This document shows, one piece after another, positions 5,498 through 10,524 of a stretch of 10,524 bases of DNA (positions within the stretch are counted from its first letter, which is position 1; the number at the start of each line of letters is the position of its first letter). The notes below the pieces were generated by a model, which was not told the origin of the DNA, did no database searches, and was given only the letters and a program-made list of their open reading frames with translations. The translations under genes were made by a program, and so were the position numbers. Source of the DNA: Pseudomonadales bacterium. Its GTDB lineage: Bacteria > Pseudomonadota > Gammaproteobacteria > Pseudomonadales > UBA3067. The DNA is taken from the NCBI GenBank assembly GCA_016763235.1, contig JAESUE010000184.1:1-10524 (forward strand). The letters are read 5' to 3'.

Positions 5498-7224
5498 AAA
5501 AAGAGAATACAGCAAAAAAACAGGGAAGTAGTCGTTTTGTTGTCCTCGTAAGCTGCTTTATATTAGCAGTGGCAGGCCTTTCTGCGCGTGCTTATTATCT
5601 TCAAGTTTATAATGCTCCATTTCTGCTTAGCCAAGGTGATGCTCGCGTGGTTAGAACGGAAGTAATTCCTGCCCACCGTGGTTTGATAACCGATAGAAAT
5701 GGTATGGCGCTTGCTGTTAGCACCCCTCTTCAATCGCTTTGGATAAACCCAAAAGGTCTCTTACAGAAAAAACAAAAACAGGGGCACGAGCAACATATTA
5801 GAGATATCGCTTTGGCGTGCAATATTCCCTTAAAAGCGCTGCGTAAAAATATTAACAAACATCGCAATAAAGGATTTCTATATCTCAAGCGGGGGCTCGC
5901 CCCTCAAGATGCTGAAAAAATTCTCGCTCAGGTTAAATCGGGTCTTCATAGTCGTACAGAATACGGTCGTTTTTATCCGGCCGCTGAAATAGCAGCACAT
6001 GTTGTGGGTATGGCCAATATTGATGAAAAAGGCCAAGAGGGAATGGAGCTGGCTTATAACGAATGGTTGAGAGGAAGCCCTGGCGCCAAAAAAATCATCA
6101 GTGATCTCAATGGCCAAAGAGTGAAGGATCTGAGTTTGATTGCCCCTGCGCAGGCTGGTAATGATTTGCAACTCAGTATCGATATGCGAATCCAGCATAT
6201 TGCATACCGGGAATTGGAGCTGGCAGTAAAAAAGCATCGCGCCGATTCAGGTTCACTCGTTATTCTAGATGTTAAAAGCGGTGAAGTTTTATCTATGGTG
6301 AATTCACCGGCATTTAATCCCAATAATCGCGCCGAGATTCAAACCGGCAGCTTGCGTAATCGAGCGGTTACCGATTTGTTTGAACCAGGCTCTACTGTTA
6401 AAGCATTTACTATTGCGGCGGCCCTTGATTCAGGCAAATACGATGTTAATACGATCGTGAAAACATCGCCGATTTATCTTAACCGGAAAAAAATTGAAGA
6501 TATTCATTACTACGGGCCGATTAGCGTAGAAAAAATTCTTACAAAATCTAGTAATGTCGGTGCTGCAAAACTAGCACTTTCAGTCGGCCCAGAAGCGCTT
6601 AGTCGATTGTTCCGCCAAGTTGGGTTGGGCCAGACCACCAGCAGTGGCTATCCCGGTGAGCGCTCGGGTAGGCTGCCGGTGCATATGAATTGGAAAAAAA
6701 TCGAGGTCGCCACTTTGTCCTACGGTTACGGGCTTTCAGTTACCGCACTTCAGCTGGCTCATGCTTATGCTACGTTGGCGAACGGTGGTGTTCAGCATCC
6801 AGTTTCTTTGCTGAAGCTGGATAAAGTGCCGGAGGGTGAACAAGTGATGAATGCTTCGACAGCAAAAAAAGTAGTGAAAATGCTTGAAACAGTGGTAAGC
6901 CGGAGAGGTACTGCTTCGCGTGCTCACGTCGAAGGGTATCGTATCGCAGGGAAAACAGGCACGGTCTACCTTACCAGTAGCGAAGGGTACTCAGAAAATA
7001 AATATCGTTCTCTTTTTGCTGGCATTGCCCCAGCAAGTGACCCAAAAGTAGTCGCTGTGATTGTTGTGAACAACCCCAAGGGTAGAGAGTATTATGGTGG
7101 CTCAGTGGCGGCGCCGGTATTTGCCAGCATAATGAAACAAGTACTGCCTCTTCTTGACGCTCAACCCGATGATTTGCCGCTTCGAGTATCTCAAATAAAT
7201 AAATCTTTGGGGGCTGTTCTGTGA
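5494..7224 (+). CDS. ftsI: Septal peptidoglycan transpeptidase FtsI (PBP3)
   Basis: 576 residues (E. coli 588), class B penicillin-binding protein. A basic cytoplasmic tail (1-14) is followed by one membrane anchor (about 15-33), then the pedestal domain starting with HRGLITDRNG (61-70), and the transpeptidase domain from about 240. Active-site motifs are complete: S300-TVK with the nucleophile Ser and K303, S352-S-N354, and K487-T-G489. YGYGLSVTALQLAHAYATLANGG, just before the KTG region, is also typical. The enzyme cross-links septal peptidoglycan with FtsW and is the target of PBP3-specific beta-lactams. It starts at a GTG that overlaps the ftsL stop by 4 nt and has only a distant ribosome binding site (AGGTGG, 5475-5480), so translation is probably coupled to ftsL. 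It ends in a 4-nt GTGA overlap with murE. Confidence 0.97.
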   Translation: MKKENTAKKQGSSRFVVLVSCFILAVAGLSARAYYLQVYNAPFLLSQGDARVVRTEVIPAHRGLITDRNGMALAVSTPLQSLWINPKGLLQKKQKQGHEQHIRDIALACNIPLKALRKNINKHRNKGFLYLKRGLAPQDAEKILAQVKSGLHSRTEYGRFYPAAEIAAHVVGMANIDEKGQEGMELAYNEWLRGSPGAKKIISDLNGQRVKDLSLIAPAQAGNDLQLSIDMRIQHIAYRELELAVKKHRADSGSLVILDVKSGEVLSMVNSPAFNPNNRAEIQTGSLRNRAVTDLFEPGSTVKAFTIAAALDSGKYDVNTIVKTSPIYLNRKKIEDIHYYGPISVEKILTKSSNVGAAKLALSVGPEALSRLFRQVGLGQTTSSGYPGERSGRLPVHMNWKKIEVATLSYGYGLSVTALQLAHAYATLANGGVQHPVSLLKLDKVPEGEQVMNASTAKKVVKMLETVVSRRGTASRAHVEGYRIAGKTGTVYLTSSEGYSENKYRSLFAGIAPASDPKVVAVIVVNNPKGREYYGGSVAAPVFASIMKQVLPLLDAQPDDLPLRVSQINKSLGAVL

Positions 7225-8762
7225 AAAACAGTTTAAATAGCCCGATTAAGTGTTTGTCTGATATTGCAGGTTCATTAGTGGACGTTGTTGCTGAGTGTAA
7301 CCCGGCGATACACGGTATTCAGATAGATTCGCGCAAGATAAAAAAAGGTGATTTGTTTTTAGCTTTTCCTGGCGTTATTTCTGATGGTCGAGAATTTATA
7401 ACGGCGGCAATTGAGCAAGGGGCTGTAGCGGTATTCTATGAAGAGCTGGGATGTAATACATCCCTCAGGGCATCGCTAAATACGCTGAATAATAAGTTTA
7501 GCAATGTCCGAATAATACCGGTTAAAAACCTGGTGAAAAAAGCAGGTCTTTTTGCTGCTAATTTTTATGATCAACCGTCTCAAAAGCTGAGAGTGCTTGG
7601 TATTACTGGTACAAACGGGAAAACGACTTGTAGCCACCTGTTATCTGAAGCATTAACGTTCCTTGGTGAAAAATCAGGACTAATTGGCACCTTAGGTTCT
7701 GGTTTATGGGGTGATTTACAGGAAAATAAAAACACCACGCCTGACCCCGTTAGTTTGCAACAACAGCTCGCAGCGATGGCAGGCCAAGGTGCAAGTTATA
7801 TTGCCATGGAGGTTTCATCCCACGGCCTTGATCAAGGGCGCATTAATGGGGTTGATTATCATACGGCGATTTTGACGAATATTAGCCGTGACCACCTCGA
7901 TTATCACGGTAGCATTGAGCACTATATTGAATCAAAAGAAAAACTTTTCTCGGTGCCTGCATTACGTTATGGAATTATCAATGTGGATGACTCTGCTTCA
8001 TGCGATATTTTTGAACGTGTGAAAAAAAATTCGTCTATCCGTTTGGTCAGCGTTGGGAAAAACACCGATCTTGAAACATGTCTTGGTATTAAAATCCTTA
8101 ATACAGAAATTAATGATGAAGCAATAATAATCACCATAGAATCCAGTTGGGGTAGTGGCCAGCTTTGTAATTCAAATTTGTATGGCGAGTTTAACGTTTA
8201 CAATTTAATCATTGTACTCGCTGGGCTTCTGGTGCTGGATTTCCCACTAGACGATGCATTATATGCATTGAGTCAGGTTCATGGTGTACCCGGTCGTATG
8301 GATAAGCTAGGTGGCAACCAGCAGCCTAAGGTTTTTATTGATTATGCCCATACGCCTGATGCACTTCATTGTGCACTCTCAGCAGCGAAAAACTATAGTT
8401 CGGGAAAAGTGATTTGTGTGTTTGGTTGCGGCGGTAATCGCGATCAGGGTAAGCGTTCAGAAATGGGTGATATTGCCTGGAAACAAGCGGATCAGCTTAT
8501 CGTGACAGCCGATAATCCTCGGGATGAGTCCGTAACACTTATCTGCGAACAGATTTTGGCTAATGTTCCTCCTTCAGAGAGTGTTGTTGTTATTCCTGAT
8601 CGTGCGGAAGCCATCGCTTACGCAATCAATATGGCCCAAAAAGAGGATGTTGTATTAATCGCTGGTAAAGGGGCTGAAACATATCAGGAAATAAACGGGC
8701 AGCGTTTCGAATTTTCAGACTATAAAATTGTAAGGTCTGCATTAGAAAGGAGGGCTGCCTAA
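7221..8762 (+). CDS. murE: UDP-N-acetylmuramoyl-L-alanyl-D-glutamate--2,6-diaminopimelate ligase MurE
   Basis: 513 residues (E. coli 495), cytoplasmic ATP-dependent amide ligase. The N-terminal UDP-binding domain spans about 20-110, including IQIDSRKIKKGDLFLAFPG. The central ATPase domain has the P-loop G130-TNGKTT-136, NTTPDP (171-176), AMEVSSHGLDQGR, and TNISRDHLDYHGS. K239 in YIESKEKLF is placed like the lysine that becomes carbamylated. The C-terminal domain carries IDYAHTPDAL and DNPR (431-434), the motif that marks meso-diaminopimelate rather than lysine as substrate, so the cell wall is predicted to be the Gram-negative A1-gamma type. It starts at GTG 7221, overlapping the ftsI stop by 4 nt, with a G-rich ribosome binding site (7209-7213). 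The product is slightly longer than usual, mainly in the region before the P-loop and around 275-300. The stop overlaps the murF start by one base. Confidence 0.97.
   Translation: MKNSLNSPIKCLSDIAGSLVDVVAECNPAIHGIQIDSRKIKKGDLFLAFPGVISDGREFITAAIEQGAVAVFYEELGCNTSLRASLNTLNNKFSNVRIIPVKNLVKKAGLFAANFYDQPSQKLRVLGITGTNGKTTCSHLLSEALTFLGEKSGLIGTLGSGLWGDLQENKNTTPDPVSLQQQLAAMAGQGASYIAMEVSSHGLDQGRINGVDYHTAILTNISRDHLDYHGSIEHYIESKEKLFSVPALRYGIINVDDSASCDIFERVKKNSSIRLVSVGKNTDLETCLGIKILNTEINDEAIIITIESSWGSGQLCNSNLYGEFNVYNLIIVLAGLLVLDFPLDDALYALSQVHGVPGRMDKLGGNQQPKVFIDYAHTPDALHCALSAAKNYSSGKVICVFGCGGNRDQGKRSEMGDIAWKQADQLIVTADNPRDESVTLICEQILANVPPSESVVVIPDRAEAIAYAINMAQKEDVVLIAGKGAETYQEINGQRFEFSDYKIVRSALERRAA
8747..8753 (+). 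promoter_or_regulatory. Strong ribosome binding site of murF
   Basis: AAGGAGG, a perfect anti-16S match, lies 8 nt before the murF ATG and within the last codons of murE. It is the best Shine-Dalgarno sequence in the cluster and allows murF to be translated well on its own. Confidence 0.85.
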
Positions 8763-10153
8763 TGTTGTTATCTGAAATTTCCAAAGCCATTAACGTGCAG
8801 CTTTCCAGTAGCGAGTGCATCGATGATGTTTCAATAAGTCGCGTCAGCACCGATACGAGGACTTTGGAAACAGGTGATTTATTTGTTGCCCTGAGAGGCC
8901 CAAGTTTTAATGGCCACAGCTATTTGAATGAAGCGATTAACAAAGGTTGTGTCGCCGCAATCGTTGATGAGAAAAACAGCGCATTAGAAATCCCTCAGCT
9001 TGTTGTTAAAGACACCCGTATTGCATTGGGTTTAATGGCCGAAGCATGGCGAATGCAGTTTGATAACCTTAACGTTATTGCTATCACTGGCAGTTGTGGA
9101 AAAACAACGGTTAAAGAAATGTTGGCTGCCATATTATCCGAGGTAGCGCCGACGCTGGCTACTTATGGCAATCTTAATAATGATATTGGTGTTCCACTGA
9201 CTCTCTTGCGCTTGAATGCGTCGCATCGCTTTGCAGTGGTGGAATTGGGTGCGAATGCAATGGGTGAAATTGCCTATACAGCGAAGCTTGTTCATCCTGA
9301 TGTTGCCATCATCACGAATGCAGCGGCGGTTCATGTTGAAGGTTTTGGCAGCATCTCAAATGTGGCTCGGGAAAAAGGCGAGATATACAAATGTTTGAAT
9401 GAGAAGGGTGTTGCCATCGTAAATGGCGATGATCTAAACAGTGATTCGTGGCTTAAGCAAATTAAAAAAACGGGAAGTAGCTTGTTGATTTGCTCTAAGG
9501 ATATTCATCCAGCCAATAATTCAAGGCATGCGAATTATTGGCTGGAGAATGTCTGCCTAACGGAGTCAAATGCGTACAGCTACGACATCTGCTCAGATTC
9601 TAATCGCATACATATTTCTTCTGCCTTGCTGGGGTTTCATAACGTTATTAATGGCCTATTAGTAACGGCGGCAGCGAAGAGTTTGGGTGTGGCGAATGAC
9701 GCAATTCAAATCGGCTTGAATAAAGTGAAGCCTGCCTCAGGGCGCTTAAATACTATTTCGGAAAATGCCTTTGATGTACTTCTTATTGATGACACTTATA
9801 ACGCCAGCCCGCATTCGGTCAATGCAGCGATCGATCTGCTATCGACTTACCCAAATGAAAAAATATTGATCTTGGGTGATATGGGTGAGCTAGGTGAAAA
9901 GGCAGACGAATATCATTTTCAGGTTGGGCTGAAAGCAAAGGAAAAAGGTGTTCACCAAGTGTTGGCCGTAGGGCAATACGCAAGGGATGTTATAGCGGGC
10001 TTTGGTAAGCAGGGTGTTAGTTTTGAAAAGCAAGAAGAGTTAATCAATGCGTTGGCAGATTATTTAAAAACAGGAATGGTGGTATTAGTGAAAGGCTCTA
10101 GGTCTGCTTACATGGAAAATGTGGTCAATGCGATCAAAGAGAGTGCAGCGTAA
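8762..10153 (+). CDS. murF: UDP-N-acetylmuramoyl-tripeptide--D-alanyl-D-alanine ligase MurF
   Basis: 463 residues (E. coli 452), cytoplasmic. The N-terminal domain (about 20-90) includes STDTRTLETGDLFVALRGPSFNGH. The ATPase domain has the P-loop ITG110-SCGKTT-116 followed by VKEM, then TYGNLNNDIGVPLTLLRL, VVELGANAMGEIAYTAKLVHPDVAIITN and VHVEGFGS. The C-terminal domain carries LIDDTYNASPHSV (341-353) and LILGDMGELGE. MurF adds D-Ala-D-Ala to UDP-MurNAc-tripeptide and so completes the pentapeptide that MraY, the next gene, transfers to the membrane. The ATG overlaps the murE stop (TAATG), and the mraY ATG follows its own stop without a gap. Confidence 0.97.
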   Translation: MLLSEISKAINVQLSSSECIDDVSISRVSTDTRTLETGDLFVALRGPSFNGHSYLNEAINKGCVAAIVDEKNSALEIPQLVVKDTRIALGLMAEAWRMQFDNLNVIAITGSCGKTTVKEMLAAILSEVAPTLATYGNLNNDIGVPLTLLRLNASHRFAVVELGANAMGEIAYTAKLVHPDVAIITNAAAVHVEGFGSISNVAREKGEIYKCLNEKGVAIVNGDDLNSDSWLKQIKKTGSSLLICSKDIHPANNSRHANYWLENVCLTESNAYSYDICSDSNRIHISSALLGFHNVINGLLVTAAAKSLGVANDAIQIGLNKVKPASGRLNTISENAFDVLLIDDTYNASPHSVNAAIDLLSTYPNEKILILGDMGELGEKADEYHFQVGLKAKEKGVHQVLAVGQYARDVIAGFGKQGVSFEKQEELINALADYLKTGMVVLVKGSRSAYMENVVNAIKESAA

Positions 10154-10524
10154 ATGTTTCTATTGTTAGCAGAATATTTGGTGCAATACGATGTCCGGTT
10201 TTCAGCCTTTAATTCTTTGACATTACGGGCGATATTGGGTGCTTTGACAGCATTAATGATTGCCTTGGTTTTCGGCCCTTATGTGATTAGAAAACTAAAT
10301 TTTCATCAGGTTGGTCAAGCAATACGTGATGATGGGCCGCAAACCCATTTGGTAAAAGCAGGCACTCCTACAATGGGTGGTGCTTTAATCATTCTCGCAA
10401 TTATGGTGAGCACTCTATTGTGGGCCGATTTACGTATACATTATGTTTGGGCTGTTCTTTTTGTAATGTTTGCGTTCGGCGGGGTTGGCTGGGTCGATGA
10501 TTATCGAAAAGTGGTGGCGAAAAA
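10154..10524 (+). CDS. mraY: Phospho-N-acetylmuramoyl-pentapeptide-transferase MraY, 3' partial
   Basis: 123 codons are present before the window ends, roughly the first third of the usual 360 residues. The N terminus MFLLLAEYLVQYDVRFSAF and SLTLRAI resemble E. coli MraY. Predicted membrane segments lie at about 23-43, 76-92 and 98-114. QAIRDDGPQTH (55-65), GTPTMGG (70-76) and VDDYRKVV (114-121) are family signatures; D115 and D116 fall at the same residue numbers as the catalytic pair of E. coli MraY. The integral inner-membrane enzyme transfers phospho-MurNAc-pentapeptide to undecaprenyl phosphate, giving lipid I. The ATG follows the murF TAA directly; a weak AGAGAG is upstream, so coupling to murF is likely. 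Confidence 0.97.
   Translation, partial: MFLLLAEYLVQYDVRFSAFNSLTLRAILGALTALMIALVFGPYVIRKLNFHQVGQAIRDDGPQTHLVKAGTPTMGGALIILAIMVSTLLWADLRIHYVWAVLFVMFAFGGVGWVDDYRKVVAK

Noticed and set aside
9083..9109. MurF P-loop GSCGKTT instead of GSSGKT
   Set aside because: The catalytic G, K and T are kept and this Cys variant is, as far as I recall, ordinary in gammaproteobacterial MurF, so it is not a sign of altered function.
1..10524. Mobile element, CRISPR, prophage or novel defence system
   Set aside because: Every long coding frame is assigned to a conserved housekeeping or outer-membrane family; there are no terminal inverted repeats, spaced repeat arrays, integrase or transposase genes, and no visible shift in base composition.

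Overview
The window reads as chromosomal DNA of a gammaproteobacterium, probably a marine Pseudomonadales/Cellvibrionales-type organism. The basis is the gene order rsmI - rnpB - mraZ - rsmH - ftsL - ftsI - murE - murF - mraY (as in Pseudomonas-like genomes), the proteobacterial class A RNase P RNA, a gamma-type FtsL, and a meso-diaminopimelate-type MurE. Base composition is moderate and looks even along the window. No insertion sequence, tRNA, CRISPR array, prophage gene or other sign of recent transfer was seen. Placement below class level is inference from memory, not from a search.

Left part (1-1480): the 3' end of a Lon-type ATP-dependent protease gene converges on a leftward gene for a predicted outer-membrane beta-barrel (porin-like) protein, with one hairpin between them that can terminate both. 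The porin gene is divergent from tpm. The shared 156-bp intergenic region holds a perfect FNR/Anr-type box (TTGAT-N4-ATCAA) and a third half-site, which together form an 11-bp inverted repeat.

Middle part (1484-3744): tpm (thiopurine/metalloid methyltransferase) and rsmI (16S rRNA C1402 2'-O-methyltransferase) are closely spaced and probably co-transcribed. rnpB follows at once, and its predicted promoter overlaps the rsmI stop codon. About 240 bp of AT-rich DNA with no recognisable feature separates rnpB from the mraZ promoter. That promoter is followed by an array of MraZ-type operator repeats spaced 9-10 bp apart.

Right part (3745-10524): the start of the division and cell wall (dcw) cluster. 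MraZ is its DNA-binding regulator. RsmH methylates 16S rRNA C1402 at N4, the same nucleotide that RsmI methylates on the ribose, so both enzymes of m4Cm1402 are encoded within about 3 kb. FtsL and FtsI belong to the septal peptidoglycan machinery. MurE, MurF and MraY catalyse successive steps of lipid I synthesis: addition of meso-DAP, addition of D-Ala-D-Ala, and transfer of the pentapeptide precursor to undecaprenyl phosphate. From ftsL onward the genes overlap or nearly abut, and several use GTG or TTG starts. mraY is cut by the window end just after its catalytic DD motif.

I found no undescribed multi-gene system here. The points most worth checking are regulatory: the FNR/Anr-like divergent control region, the extended MraZ operator, and the replacement of the usual lpoA-side neighbour of rsmI by tpm.
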